From positions 7,254,230 to 7,318,229 of the forward strand of contig JAKZAP010000012.1 in assembly GCA_023053575.1 (NCBI GenBank): DNA of 64,000 nucleotides. Direction: 5' to 3'. The translations under genes and the position numbers were made by a program. The stretch comes from Branchinecta lynchi (Eukaryota > Arthropoda > Branchiopoda > Anostraca > Branchinectidae). Position 1 is the first letter of the stretch; each line of letters starts with the position of its first letter. The notes beneath the pieces were generated by a model that saw nothing but the letters and a program-made list of their open reading frames with translations, made no database searches and had not been told where the DNA came from. This document shows positions 23,301-38,300 of this stretch, piece after piece.

Positions 23301-26300
23301 GAATAGACTACTTATAGACAAAGTTTCGTTTTATGCAGGAATTTTGTATTCTGGCTGAGGCTCTCAAGCTACCAAGATCGAAAAACGCCTGTTAATCCCT
23401 TCAGCTAAACGTTTAAGATCGTCTTCTGAATGTTTATGTTCGATGTCTCGTATTTTCAGCTTCTTCCTCACTGTTGAACAGATTGGTTCAAATAGAGGTC
23501 ATGCTGCCACCTCACTGATTCTCGAATTAAACCCTGATGTTAATGGAAGATGTATTGAAGAGCCAATTAGTAGTGTACTAAACGGAGCGGATGTGGAGAG
23601 GATGTTCAGACGATTCAGTGTAGTAATTGCTACTGGACTGAGTGAACTGTAAGTATTTGTGTATTGCTAAAACTGAGGTTGGTCACAGCTCACTAGAGTA
23701 TTGCATGCTAATGCAAAGGATTGAAATTTTGCATATAAAGTTACAGTTAATCAATTTGCTATATTTTTCTAGTCACAAGTAAACTTTCTTTTTCTTTCAC
23801 TTTATTTGCATAACCACCATTTGACTTGGATGCCCTTAGCAAATTTGAGTGTTTGTTATGTGCACCAGTTTTGTAGAATTGCAGTGCGAGACGTGCGCAA
23901 TGCAAGGAGTACACCACACATGCCGACACATGCCGTACCTATATCTTTACTGATACACTTACTCAAAGTTTAATGGAAAAGGGCTGTGATAACTGATAAG
24001 ACAATCTGGTTACCCATCACTTATTCACCAAAATAGGCTTGAAGACCCGAGGAAATGCGTTACACAAACATAAGTTGGCTTTTCAGTTAAACTTTAAACA
24101 ATTGTTCTGATACACTTGTAAGCGTATAGTTGATTCTCAACTGGATTGTGGTGTTTCAGCCCTATCAGAATAACAGAAGAAATTAATTGTAGCGAATTGA
24201 TTAGTGCGGATATCAACTTCAGCAGGGTCTTCAGTTTAGTTTTTTCAATTCAGTTTTATTAAATTCAAAATAAATGAACAAAATAAGGTTCGACCCCTAC
24301 AAAGCTCCATGGCCCGTTACATAGGGGTTAATATCAAAATAATCAACAATTGAACGAGTCTCTTCACTATTACAATAAAATAAAGAAAGAACAATTCAAG
24401 AAAAGAAAGAACAATCTCTTGAATAACATTGTGTTGACCGATAAAGTGTAACTGAGAAGACAACTATTTTTGTATCATTTAACTGACTACACTGCATTAT
24501 TTGGATTGTGTTAAGGGGATTTTTTATTTTTCACCATTTGCTCTAGTATGACGGTCAGAATATCTACGGCCGTCCTCACAACGCAAATTTCTGCTATGAC
24601 GCGGAAAATTTGAATCTCAATATAATGACGGCTTTTCAGAGGCTAGCTGTCAGCTTTGTGAATGCTGCACACTGTGTGAACACTTGTTTTTCGTAAGTCA
24701 GCACAGGTAGCAAGCGCATAGAGGTACCACAATCCGACAGGGAAAATCCACTATGAAAATCAATTATTCGTGAATAGGGGAGCAACGAAGTAACGCGTTT
24801 TCATCGGGTCTTTGAGCCTATTTAAGGGAGTGAGGGACCGGTAACTAGACTGTCCTACTACAGCCCTTTTCGGTTAAACTTTAAGTAATTATATCAGTAA
24901 AGATATAGGTACGGCATGTGCGGTGCACTCCGTAGACATAGCCTAGGCTAACCTCCAGTAAGAACATATGTATCCCCCAAAGGTGATAACATGCACCATT
25001 CATTTTGTAGCGTTTGTCAGTCGACATTTGTGAAGCGAATGACATATTTTATTTCCGATCTGGTATATGTTTTAAAGGTCATAAATAATAGCAATAGTAA
25101 AGCGAAAGAAAAAAAATTCTCAAGGGGGATTTGTACCCGCAACCTTCTGCTCCATATACCGATGCTCTAACCAATTGAGCCATCGAGGGGTTTTTACCAT
25201 TACAATCACCAGCTAGGAACGAGCTTCCATCGTCACACAAGTCTGGTCATAATAAAATAATAATAATTATACATCTATTAATACAGTTAATGTGAGATAG
25301 AAGTTTATTAAAATGGAAAAGCAATAGGGTAAAAGTGTGAGACATGCCAGTGGCGTACAGAAATTTGAGATTGAACTTAGGCGCGGTCGCCTTGAACAAT
25401 AGTTCATTAATCATAGGAATAGTTAAGGTTTGACCGAATAGAGCTGAGATCCGACAGTCTAGTTGCACATCACGTATTTGCTTAATTAGGCTTGAAAACC
25501 CGATAAAAACGTGTTTGCCCGTCATCCACAGACAGTCGATTTCATCGAATGAACTAACTCTTTTGGATTTGTGATATCTTTATGTGCTTGTCCCTCTAAG
25601 CTTGAAATATTCACCAACTAAAAATGTAAGCTATTAAAAAATCAAATAAAAAAATGTCAGATTCGCTTATTCTGCCTTTTATGATGTACCTAGCTCCCTT
25701 ATGGAATTTTAAGCTTTTAAATTCCCGACTTTCTCCATTGTTTCGTTTTGTGACTACGATTTTTTAGCGCTTTTTCGGCCGTCTCGAGTTTTGCCTGTCA
25801 CAGAAAGCGGAGTTTGCCGGAATGTTGAACGTCCCGTGACAACTCTTTCACACATAAGGCTATGCGAATCTTCTGTTTTTGGCTGCTTTATTTGCTTAGT
25901 TTCCCACTTATAACCCGGCGCGTTGAGTCTTCAAATGTTTTGCGCCCGGCCGCCGCGTCGAAGAGCAGGAAGGGTGGATAGAGAAGACAAGCGATATTAA
26001 GAAAATCGCTAATTTTAGGCGGAAAGTAATGGTATTTCCAGAAAAGACTTTTTCGGACCGTTTCATAGTGAGAAGATCATTGTAGTAAGAGTTGTGCCTT
26101 TGACATCATTTGCTTACTTTTACAGGCGTAACTTTTCCGAGCTTAGAATCTTTAACCCTGGAATTGCAGGCCTTTTCTAAAATTCCAATTCTCCACCTCT
26201 GGGCAAAGTTTAGGTCGTGGGGCAAGCAGGCTCACACTCTGAATGTTACTAAAGCCCCAGCTGAAAAAATTCAAAATCCCTTAGATGAGTCAAAATATTT

Positions 26301-29300
26301 TAGTGCATTCAAATATCATATGTAAAAATAAGCTGCCCTTTCAGTTAAACTTTATGGAACGAACGACAAGAAGGCAACATTTTAATAATGTTATTCTTCG
26401 CCTTTCAGGGTATTATCAGACCTTTCGTCGCGTCTTTGGGAGTGGAACGTCCCCCTAGTCATCTGTCGAAGCTATGGACTTATAGGCTACATTCGGGTCC
26501 AGCCCAGGGAACACGCCGTGATCGAGTCCCATCCGGACAACACCTTAGTTGACCTAAGACTTGACAGGCCCTTTCCTGGACTGGTGGATTTTATGAATGA
26601 TCAGGATCTGGATTTGATGGATAAAGCCAAGTTTACGCACACGCCGTATTTGGTATTCTTGTATAAGTCACTGGAAAAGTGGAGACTAGAGACGCTAGAT
26701 GGCATGCCGGTCAAGAGGCAGGATAAGGATAAGTTCAAAGATCTTCTGGAAAGTAGTAAGTTTTTTTTTTTTCAAGCCTGAACTTGTATATCACTTCACA
26801 AAAAAAAATCAACGAAGAAACCAGCGAAAATGGGGTTTGTACAGACCAACGAATATAGTGAAATAAGATTTTGTTTGTTTCTTCGTTTTTTTTTTTGTGA
26901 TATGTCACGTCAATGTGGTTTACGAAATTATTTTTTAACCCTAAATTTATATTTTTTATTTTCTTTTAATTAATCATCAAATTTATTTCCAAATGGCTTA
27001 AAAGCAAGAAGATATATTTGAAGCAAAGCATATTTCATGGTGCTAAACGGATTCGTCAGCTTATGTTTGTTTCAACGATATCTCGGCCCTTCTTGGCAAG
27101 GGTCCTCTTCTGGCTGTTCGTACAAGAGCGAACTTCTAGCTGTAACCTCAAGAGACTATGGAGACGTTTTCGCGTGGATGGCTGTAGATAGATAGATAGA
27201 TAGATAGATAAAAAGTTTATTGTAAAAATCGACTATCGTGGTTATAAACCAAATCTGCGACTATTGTCAAACGAACAGAAAAAAATACAATATATGTATC
27301 TAATGTCTGTACGCTTAAAAAGTCACGCTTCGTTAAAATATTTCACGAACTCGGGAATAAAACTTTTTGCATATCTAGCGTGCTTTGTAGGTACGGGGCA
27401 GAGCTTGGGAACCTTAGAACTTACCACTCGTTCTGGCCGACTTCTAACATTGGGATAGGGGGGAGGGAGGACTTGGGAGTGGAGAGGATGAGATACCATG
27501 GCTGAACCGAAGTCAGTGCTTAGCTCCTTTCTGCGCTCCTGCAGTGTTTTTAGGTTAAAGTGTTTTAAAAAGGCATGAGTATTGATTGAGTAGGGAAGCT
27601 TCGGTCCACGATGAATAATAAGAAGAGCCCGCTTCTGTATTCTTTATAGTTTATCTCTTTGTTCCTGCGATAATGAAAAATGCCAAACGGGTTCTGCGTA
27701 TTCCAGGGTGGGTCTGATGAAAGAAGTATAAACTCGTAGTAGGTGACACTGGGGTATTTTCATTTTTGAAAGAAGTTTTAGGTTTTGTATTCCCGCATTG
27801 ACTCGTTTTAGCATATCCTGACAGTGGGCTTCCCATTTTAGATCTGGGGTTATGGTAACACCCAGTAGTTTAATTTTCTCTGCCTTCATTTTTTTCGGTA
27901 TTTCTTCTTTGAAAGCAGGTTTTGATTTTATGAAAGAAATAGTTAAAACCGCTGTTTTCGCGAAGTTAACTTTCATATCGCTATTCTGTACCTCGTCTGC
28001 CACCTCTTGGATTATTAGCTTGTCATTACTCATTTGGGAACGATGACAGATTTCAACAATGCTCAAGTCGTCTACATACTTCCGACGGTTTTCCTCATAT
28101 GCTGCAATATCATTTATGATTACTAAGAAAAAGGAGAGGACCCAAAAGAGTCCCCATGGCACTCCACAAAAAATTTCTTTTTCTTCCAAAAAAACACCCT
28201 TATACTTGGGTTTTGTTTTCTTTTTGGGATCCCAAAACGTAAGTGGAGGGATACCTATGATATCGCAAAAGTTGTCCGTCTGTCCGTCCGTCTGTAAGCA
28301 CGATAACTCTCGAAGGGAATGAGATATTTTGATGAAACTTGGTGTGAGGATTCGTTGGGTCGCCGGACCAGTCGAGTTCGTAAATGGGCTTTGTAGCCCT
28401 ACATTTAAGGGTGGGGGAGGGGTTCAAATTAAGGGGCAAACAAAATATTTTGAAACAGCTAATGTGATAGACGATTATAGAGTAAGAGGACATGCTGAAC
28501 ACGATAGTGAAAACCATTTTGTCATCGGACAAGTAGTTCGCCCGGAATCCGGCCAAAACCGGAAAGTTTGTTAAAAGTAAAAGTTTATTTGAAGTTGATT
28601 AGATGTTCGATTTAGGGGTAGGAAGACATGCTAAGACGATGGTGAAAACCATTTTCTCGACGGACAAGTAGTTCGCCCGGAATCCGTCCCAAACCGGAAA
28701 GTTTGTCAAAATTAAAAGTTTTATTTGGAGTTGATCAGATATCCGATTTTTGGCAAGAAGAAATGCTGAACACTTATGTGAAAACAACTTTCTACCCGGA
28801 CATGTAGTTCGCCCGGAATCCGGCCAAAACCGGAAAATAGTTAGAAGTTAAAGTTTTATTTGTAGTTGATTAGATAACCGATTTAAGGGTAAGAAGGATG
28901 CTGAATACGTGTGTGACAATCATATTTTACCCGGATATATAGTGCGACCGGAATCCGGCTGGAGTCGGAAAATTTGTTATAAGTTAAATTTTTATTTGAA
29001 GTTCATTATTGGGGAAAGAAGATACCCTGAGTTCGTTTTTGAGCTTTCTTTTTTCGCCGGACAAGTATTTCTGGAGTTCGGCCGAAACCGGGAAATTGGC
29101 AGAAGTGGCGGGAAGTGGCCTTAATCTGTTTCTGAATTTTAATAGTAAAAATGTTCAAAGAGTCTGGCGATGACTTGATCTGGCTAAGACAAGACCCAGT
29201 TGTCTCGATCAGATATTGAATTTTTGGGATCCCAACGAAACCTTTGGTCTTGTTTTGGAGGAATCCAACAATAATTTTAATCAAGTAGGGGCTTACATTT

Positions 29301-32300
29301 AGTTTAATTAGCTTTTCCACGAATTAAGCTGAACGGGTGATCCCGTCCACGCGAAAATGACAAATCGATTGGACTTTGAATGCTGAGGAATATGGATTCC
29401 GTCCACGCGAAAATGTCGATTCAGCTGGATGGAAGCATAATAATAAGTGTATTTAAAAGCCCAGGGGCCATAAACGTAACAAAACAATGACACATTACAA
29501 AAGAAAACAACAACAATATTTTCCTACGGCTATGGCCTCACTACTAAGCTTAGTCGCTCTTAGCTTCAGCGTTCCTTCGATATTTTCGTACACCTTTGTT
29601 ATAACCCTTTCCGAAGTGCTATTCAGGATATCCGGAAGAAGCATCAGTGGGGAGTTCCAGCTTTTTTCCACGTCCGTCCGTATGTCTGTAAACACGATAA
29701 CTCTAGAAGGGAATGAGATATTTTGATGAAACGTGGTGTGAGGACTGTTTGGGTCAAGGGTAAGGTCAAGTTCGTAGATGCATTTGTGGGTGGGGGTTCA
29801 AATTAAGGGAGAAGACAAAATATTTTTAAACAGCGAATGTGATAGTCGATTATGGAGTAAGAAAACATGCTGAGAACGAGAATGAAAACCATTTTCTCAC
29901 CGGACAAGTATTTCGTCCGGAATCCGGAAAAAACGGAAAATTGGTTAAAAGTAAAAGTTTCATTTGAATTTGATTAAATGTTCGATTTCAAGGTAAGAAG
30001 ACATGCTGAACATAACGGTCAAAACCATTTTCTCGCCGGACAACGAGTTCGCCTGGAATCCGGCCAAAACCGGAAAATATGTTAAAAGCAAAAGATTTGT
30101 CTGAAGTTGATTAAATGACAGATTTAGGGGTAAGAAGAGACGCAGAGTCTGTATATGACAATCGTTTTTTACCCGGGCATATAATTAATCGCTACGAGTA
30201 TGGCCCGTTTGCGAAATATCGAACGGACAAGTCTTGGGGCTACTCCCTAGTGATGTTTTTTTCTGGAAGACATACTAAATCAGTCAATTTCTTTACTTCC
30301 TGACATTACATATCACATATTAAAACTACTCTAAAACAGGACTTCCACTGTATCTTATCCAGAGAATCGTGCAGTTCAATAACAACATCTGCGAGGACAC
30401 CAGCATAAATTGAGGACGGAACGCTTTTACAAGGATCTATAGATTTCATCGTGGTGGTGTTATTGAAATGGACAAGCTCTGCAATGGAGCCTATGACAAC
30501 ATACTAGCTTAGAGAATCGTGCAGTTCAATATTCATCATCGTCGAGGACACCAGCACAAAGTGAGGATGGAGCGCTTTTATAAGGACATGGACCGCTGGA
30601 CTTTGGCAACCGAGTGGTCCAGCACTGGAACAACTTACCAGAGAGAGTAATCTGCTCCACAAACCTACTAACTATTCATGAAGGAAGTTGATGATTATTT
30701 TTCTAGTGACATTTTCTCCTTGCGCGAATTTAAAAGAAATGTAAACTAAGAATTTTGTGGAGGGTTTAGGGCCTGCCATCCAATTTGCGAAAATATTATT
30801 GTTATTATTATTATATCCCTTAATTTTCGTTACATTCGAGATTGTGATGTGATCGCTTCAAAATGTATATTTTTGCAGGTCTGCGCAAGCGTTTTGCCAG
30901 CGAAGGCGTCGAATTTTTGGATTCAGAAAATATCGAAGAGGGCTTAAGAGCTGTCAACACTGCACTTGTCAAAACTCACATTCCGTCCAGCGTTGCCACT
31001 ATCCTGGAGGACGAGGCTTGTAGCAAATTAGAAAGTCCTTCCAAGTTTTGGGTTATGGTCCGTGCACTTAAAGATTTCGTGGATCAGGATGGCAAAGGGG
31101 CCCTACCCCTTCGGGGTTCAATACCCGATATGCATTCGGATTCCGAGCGGTATATCGCGCTTCAGAACGTGTGAGTATACCATTTTTGTTGTCGTATGTG
31201 AATTCGACGCGAGGTTTTGGAATTTCTGTCTATAATTTTAATGGCATATGCCCTTCACCAAGTGCCAAATAGCGATCGCAATTTCTGTCCGTCCGTCGGT
31301 CGCTCGGCCCGGGTTTTGCTAGTTCGGGTACTTCCGCATAAGCTAGCACGATGACACTTGGCAGGCGTATCAGGGACCCGAAAAGATTAACTTGGAAACA
31401 GTTGCTTCCCCGATCCGACCATCTTGGGTGGAGTGGAGGGAGGGGCAATCCGGAATCTTGTGGTATTTATAACTTTTGAACGGCTGATCGGATCTTAATG
31501 AACGATCCACTTTAAATCCGAAAGGGATCCGGTGACTTTGGGGGGGGGGGGAGTTGGAGGGGAGACCGGAATTCGGGGAAACGCTTAGAGTGGAAGGATC
31601 GGGCTGAAACTTAATGGGAAGAACTAGTCCTAGATACATCACTGACATAACCGGACCAGATTCGGGCACTGTGGGGGAGTTGTGGGGGGGGGGGGCCCGG
31701 ATAGACTGACTTGAGAATATTGTAATGTAATGTTTATTTTTCACCCATCGTACAGGAAAGAGAAAATGATGGAGTATAAAAAGAAAGAAAGTAGAAAAAC
31801 ACAGAAAACAGATCACACAACAAAGAAAAACAAAAGGCAAATCACAGAGGGAAAAATCACACTTATGAATCACAAAATGTCAAAAAACAATCCCTTGCCA
31901 CTCATGGCCGCTCTTACTGCATTTTACTCGTTGACATAGCTCATCGAGCTTTTGAATCGGGTCAACGATACCGTATTTATTGGCCATGTAGGTATTGCGC
32001 GTCCAAGGAGGAAGACGAAGAAGGTATTTTGCGAATTTAAAGTAAATCCGTTTAATTTTTAGTCGGTCCGTCGCATTTGAAGTTCCAGAAAATGGAGCTA
32101 TATATAAAATATGGGGTAGCGCAACACTATTATATAATTTTGCTAATACAGTTCGGTTTAGATGAAACTGGGTTGAAACAGTTTGACCATAAGAACGACG
32201 AATTTTGCTTTCCATGTTCTCAACAATCAATGCCTTAGTTTGTTTCAGTGTCTTACCAATCGGAATACCAAGGTACATCAATTTGTCACACGGCTTAACT

Positions 32301-35300
32301 GTAATACCATCTAAAGCTACATTAACAACAGATAAATCACTACTATCATTAAAAAGCAGCACTTCACATTTTGCTGTATTCATAGACAATCCTATTCCCC
32401 GATAATTTTGCCAAATATCCTGGAAACAATTTTCAAGGCTAGATATAGTTCTACTTATGTTTAAAACGTCGTCTGCATAACACAGGATAGATAGGTCTAG
32501 TCCTTTATGAATACAACACAATGGAAGGTTTGATTGGGCAGATGTCGTAGCGTTATTATATATAACAGGTGAAGTGATGGCACCCTGCTTAACCCCAATC
32601 CAAATTGGTAATTCATTGGATAGTACGGCCTTCCCAGGGATTCTTATTTTAGCTTTCATGTGACGGTACATATTCAGCAATGGTCTAACCATTACAGGAG
32701 AAACACCTCGCTCGAGTAGTGCATACATTGCTTGTGGGTGCAGAAGCGAGTCGAAAGCTTTACTTACATCATAAGTGCCAATTGCGAGCGGCTGCTTTGT
32801 CAGATCAGCATCGTGTAAAATATTAGATAAACATTTTAGCGCGTGAAAACAACCGAGTTTTGGCTGGAATCCAAACTGAAAAGGTGGCATGTAACAAGTA
32901 GACCGAAGGCTCTCAATTATTAACAGTTCAAATATTTTTGCAAACACGTTAGAAACAGTTATAGGCCGGTATGATGAACATTCAGAAGCTGGTATTCGTT
33001 TGGACGATCCGAACATCCAGGGGGCAAGTGGAGGGATGGGGAATCCGGAGACTAGTGACATTTATAACATTTGAGCGCGATCGGATTTGAACGAAACTTG
33101 GCAAGCGGAAAGAGCTATCCTTTCAGATGTCTGTTCCGTGTCAAGGCCGGACCGATCCCTATAGTTGGGGGGGGGGGGGACATTTTTTTGAAATGCTTAG
33201 CGTCGATGTATAGGGATAGAATTTGTTTGGAAGAAAAGGCATAAGCATTAGTTCTGTTCTTGACAGAACCAGATCATATTGGGGCTCTTTGGGCGGATTC
33301 GGAGGCGGTTTCTGGGAATTCCGGCCATGGCGAGTTAGCATACTTCCAGATGTGCTAAGGACGATAAAACATATTACTAATATTAGTGACACGACCAAAT
33401 AGACTTAAGGACCCGACACAATGCCCTAGGAAGACTTCCGTTCCTGGATTTGACCATTTTTCGGGGAGTTAAGGGAAGGGGAATCTGGAAATTACTGACT
33501 TCCGTAGGTTGTAAACAGATGGTCCGATTCAAGTGGAACTTTATGGCTGATAAGAATCTATGACCTTTGATATGCAAAACATGTGTCCGAACCCCATGCG
33601 GCCATGGTTGGGGCAGTTTGAGTTCGGTTCGGTCCTAGGGGGTTGATGGGGGTATTTTGTGGCGTTCTTATTTACTTTCTCGTTTCTCGCACCACCTACT
33701 GGTAACAAGTGCCATATGAACTCGTAGCTCTGTTTGTCCTCTTATTTTTCTCAGCTAGTTTTCCCATATGTTCATGTTTGATGCAACTATTCCCCTCTGA
33801 CAACACATGTTTTCGAATCCTTGTGCTAGACTTTATGAGAATGTATATGTTATGACCCGTTTAAATGTTGTCTTTTTGCTAAACATAACACTTAAAGGGG
33901 TCAAAACAGAAGTTTTGTCTCGAAAAATAACACTGCGAAGTTTCATAACAGATATATCCTATACTCCGAAATGTGCTAGGACTTAGCTGGCAGATTAGGG
34001 ACCCTACTGGAGTGACATAGAAATTGTCACTTCCCGGCTCCGACCATCTTGGGGGAAGTGGAGGGAGGGAGAAATTTGTGTTGCAAAAGTGTACCTACCC
34101 AGTTATTGGATTAACTTTTTTTCTCGTAGGTATCGGCATCAAGCTATGACTGACTCAGACCTCGTGTACAAACATGTGATACGTTTATTGGATGAGCGAG
34201 GCTGGCCAAAAAATTTGGTTATTGAAACCGATGTCCGATTTTTCTGTCGAAACGCACATGCTCTGCGACTGCAGCGTGGGAAGCCGTATGCGGCGGAACT
34301 GGAGATCTCCAAATGTGATATGCAGGAGTTAAGTAAGTATCTTGGCTACCTTTTTTTCTTTTTAAACCCGTTTAGCAACTTTTCTAATTTCTGTAATAAA
34401 CTAACAAATAGTCTAGTTTATTTCCTCAGTAGCTGGTATTCTACATGCTAACATTCGATATCGTCATTCACGCTAATAACACATGACAGAATTACAAAAA
34501 AATACCTGTTATCTATACGTACAATTTACGAATGTCGTTTAATTTCACTAAAATTAAAATATTGGGTGAAATAAGGTACAAAAGATTTCAGATAGCGATC
34601 AATCGAGTTTGTGGGTGGTCTTACTTCTTAAAGTGTTCTTCGGTGTTTCTTACTTTGGGCCTACGGCTCCTCCTTCATTTTGTGGGGGCAAGGTCAGGTC
34701 ATCTTGCAAGAAAAAAAAAATACTTGGACGTGAGATATTTTAATTCCCGTAGTACCGGATCGTTAGCTGCGATTTTGCAGATACCACGATATCTGATTCC
34801 GCGGTAAATGATCTGCGTTTTTGTCGTTTTTGCAGTTACCATGCTATCTGATACTAGCTTAAATTGCTTTGCAAAAACGACAATTGCGAAATTCGCGCTT
34901 TTAGAAGCGCCCACCCCCCACGAAAATAAATAAAAAAAATTTTTTGGTGCCATGTCTTTATGCTCATGACGATCTGGCCATAGGGCCATTTTTTTTTATT
35001 TGACCTTATAAAAATAGACAAGGAGACTTAAAATACGACTTCGGCCCCATCCGGGATTGGGGCCCCTAAGCAGCTGCCTCGTTTGCCTTGGCAGAAGCTC
35101 GCCACCTTGCGTGCTTCTATGGTCACGACGATTGAAAAATTCTGAGAAAAGTCTATACGCCCTCCACATAGTTTCGTCCAGATTATTTTATTCTTTTGCG
35201 CTAAATCAGCTAGCATAAAGTAAACAATTAGACATTACTTCGTAGTGTACGTATAACCAGGTTTATTTGGCTATTTTCAATTTTTAGGCCTAGCCACGGT

Positions 35301-38300
35301 TAAAACTTTTTTTTAAATGCCGCTGCCTCTATGGGCGTGAACTCCTCGAGGAATCGAGGGGAGGGGTGGAGATAGTGGAATCGCTCCGCGCGGACTCCGC
35401 GGGCGGAAAACAGGGAGAACACAGGGAATGCCTCCACAATGGATTTTGTACGAAAATAAAAGCCGTTCATGTTACCGTACGGAATAAGTCTGAGTCCATT
35501 TTACTTTCAGTTCAGTTTATTCTGGTTGTTTTTACCTTTAAGCAGGCTTAGCAGTATTTACTGTTTATGCTTCAGTATCCAATTTGAATACTGTAGAACT
35601 AGGCTGTGCTATTAACATATTATCTTCAGCTTTGGCTGTTTTAAGCCTTTTCCAAGGCCCATTAACTTCTAGCAAAACCCCCGCAAAATTCCGATAAGCG
35701 GTTTTACGCATCAAGAGCAGGTACGCCAACACTTTTCTGTAGTATAATGTTCATGGAAAATAGCGAATTATGGCAAGTGTGAAGATTAGTGAAGTATCGT
35801 TAGCGGTCTTAGAATGTAACATGCGAAATTTGGGTCTCTGGGCTTTAAAATTAATGAATACAATTAAGGAAGTAGGTTGCGTTGGCATTATAAACACGGT
35901 GGGTCCTTTAATTTGGCATAGTTATTATTAAAACAAAAATCGTAACCACAATGAAAAATATGCATTTTCTCAAAATCAGTTTCTAACCATAACTAAATTC
36001 AGTATTAATCTCAGAAATTCTTATTGACCATCCCTAACATCTGTTTTTCAAAAAAGAAAAACACCAGAAACACAACAATAAACCCTTTTTTATTTATTTT
36101 TTTATTTTTTTTTATTTTTTTTAATTTGGAAAAATTAACTGAACTGAAAAACTGAAAAATAAACTGCGCAAACTTACAAGACAAGCTGGATCTGCGTATT
36201 ACTCTACAAAAGTTTCAACACCTTGCAAATAAGTTAAATGCACATCTTGTTAATATAGTGCAGACCCTACCACCTCTCCCTAAGATTCCGGAAGTGCCCC
36301 CAAATTTCAAAAAAAATTCCTTGATAGACCCCCAAGATGTGGAACGTAAGCTCAAAGCACTAAAAAGAACGAGTATAACCCAATTGGTATTCCAATTAGT
36401 TTAATAAAAGCTTTCCCGATAAAATTTCTAAACCTCTGTCTCAAGTATTTAATGAAATACATTTGGAAAATACCCTTCTTTTTGGAAAAGTGGACTTGTA
36501 ACCCCTATCCCAAAGAAAGATTCCCCAAATGACTTCAGTGATGTCCGCCCGATAACAATTACCCCAATATTTTAGTAAGGTTTACGAGCAATTCCTGTCA
36601 TCTTGGCTCAAAGAATCTATTCTAAACATATTGACCCAATGCAGTTTGGTAATCTGCCAAAAACCTCTACAACCCATTGTTTAGTTAGCTTAGTCGATAA
36701 GATCCTTAAAATTTTAGATGTACCTGATCATTGGATCAACCTTATTGCCATCTATTTAAAAAAGGTTTTTGATCTCATTAGCCACAGCAAGCTCGTGGAT
36801 AAACTTTTAAATAAATGTAATGTTGATCCCTGTCTAGTTAAGATAGTGGCAAATTTTTTAACCGGTAGAACTCAGCGAACAAAATACAAAGGTAGGTAGG
36901 TAGGTAGTTTATTTATAATAAATTTAACCAACTTCTAACAAACAACGCAAATGCCTCACGACATACTTAAGCGCGTAAGTTAACTCCAATAAAAGAAAAA
37001 TAACCGTCTTAACCTAGCCTAAACAAAATAAATAATAGAAATCCTTCGAAACACCACAACTAAAGATACGTACATACACTTTATTGCTTGCAAGAATCAA
37101 TAGGGGTCTTTTCAGATAGTTTACCAATTTTCTATGGAGTCCCTCAAGGGACACTTTTGGGTCCTTTATTGTTTTTAGTAATGATTAACGAGCTTGCAAC
37201 GTCTTTCCCTGATAGTTGGAAATATGTTGATGACATCGGAAGCAGCTTACTGTTATAAGCACCTTCGAAATGGTCCTTTATTGACCGTGTGTCTGCCCAT
37301 GTATAAGATTGCCATTATTTGTTATATTTATATTTGTCAGAAGTTATTCGTTTCTTTTCCTTTTCTTTTCTTTCTTTATTACTCCATCAGCGTTGTACTC
37401 TAACATTTATGATGGGCAATAAATATATACATACATACTTGTTCTGTTTTGGATGTCTGCCGTAAGAATTTTAAGAGTTCCGCAAAAGTTATGATTGATG
37501 AAATATGCGATGAACCGGCAGCGGATTGTATGTTCCTGGATATGGACAAATCGGTTGTCCTAACTTTTTCTTTTTTAAAAAGCCAACCTCAGTTTTTTTT
37601 TCCACCCCTATCCCAAATCCAACAAGCTGATGAAATTAAACTTCTTGGTGTAAACGACAGATCTAAAGTGGAAAGAACTAAGAGATTCGATACTGAAACG
37701 AGGGAACATGGCCATCCGTTCCCTTAAGCTACTTTCTCGCTTTGGTGTTCGAACTGAACATCTCCTTAAAATTTATTTTTCAGACAGTACTGTTGCCGTG
37801 CTTGACATTTTGGGCTTACTCGCGACCAGTCCGACACGCTTGAAAGAATCCAATATAGAGCGCTACTCGTTGCATCTAAATCTCCTAAAGTCCCTTGTAT
37901 CAACCTTTTAAAAACTTTCAATCTTAGTACATTAGCAATTCGCCCTGCAAAATTATCGGTAAGTTTTGGTCTAAAAACTCCTAAACACCCAATCCTCCTT
38001 AAAATCCTCCCCCCTGATTTTGAAACCGAACGGCCAAGACCTCCAAGACTAGCTGCGAACCCAATTCCAAAACTGCAACCTGTCCAATGCACCCACGCAA
38101 GATACAGTAGCTTTGTTCCGGCATTTGTTAAACTGTTTAACGCTTCATCCACCATTAAGCAGCCCACATGATTTTATGTTGGTTTTTAAGCACATATGTT
38201 TGAACGTTTAGTAGAGTGTGATTAATTTTATATATTTTTTTTATGTTGTTTCGATACAAACCGAAATAGCAGTTGACTCGGCAGTTACGTTTGCTTTTTC

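Noticed and set aside
25117..25189. A functional tRNA gene
   Set aside because: Mismatches in the acceptor, anticodon and T stems make a functional tRNA unlikely; kept only as tRNA-like.
27183..27213. CRISPR-like or regulatory short repeat
   Set aside because: It is a (GATA)6 microsatellite forming the 3' tail of LINE-C.
31880..33061. A host gene encoding a 393-residue protein
   Set aside because: The motifs are those of a non-LTR reverse transcriptase, and the element has a simple-repeat tail and interrupts an R repeat.
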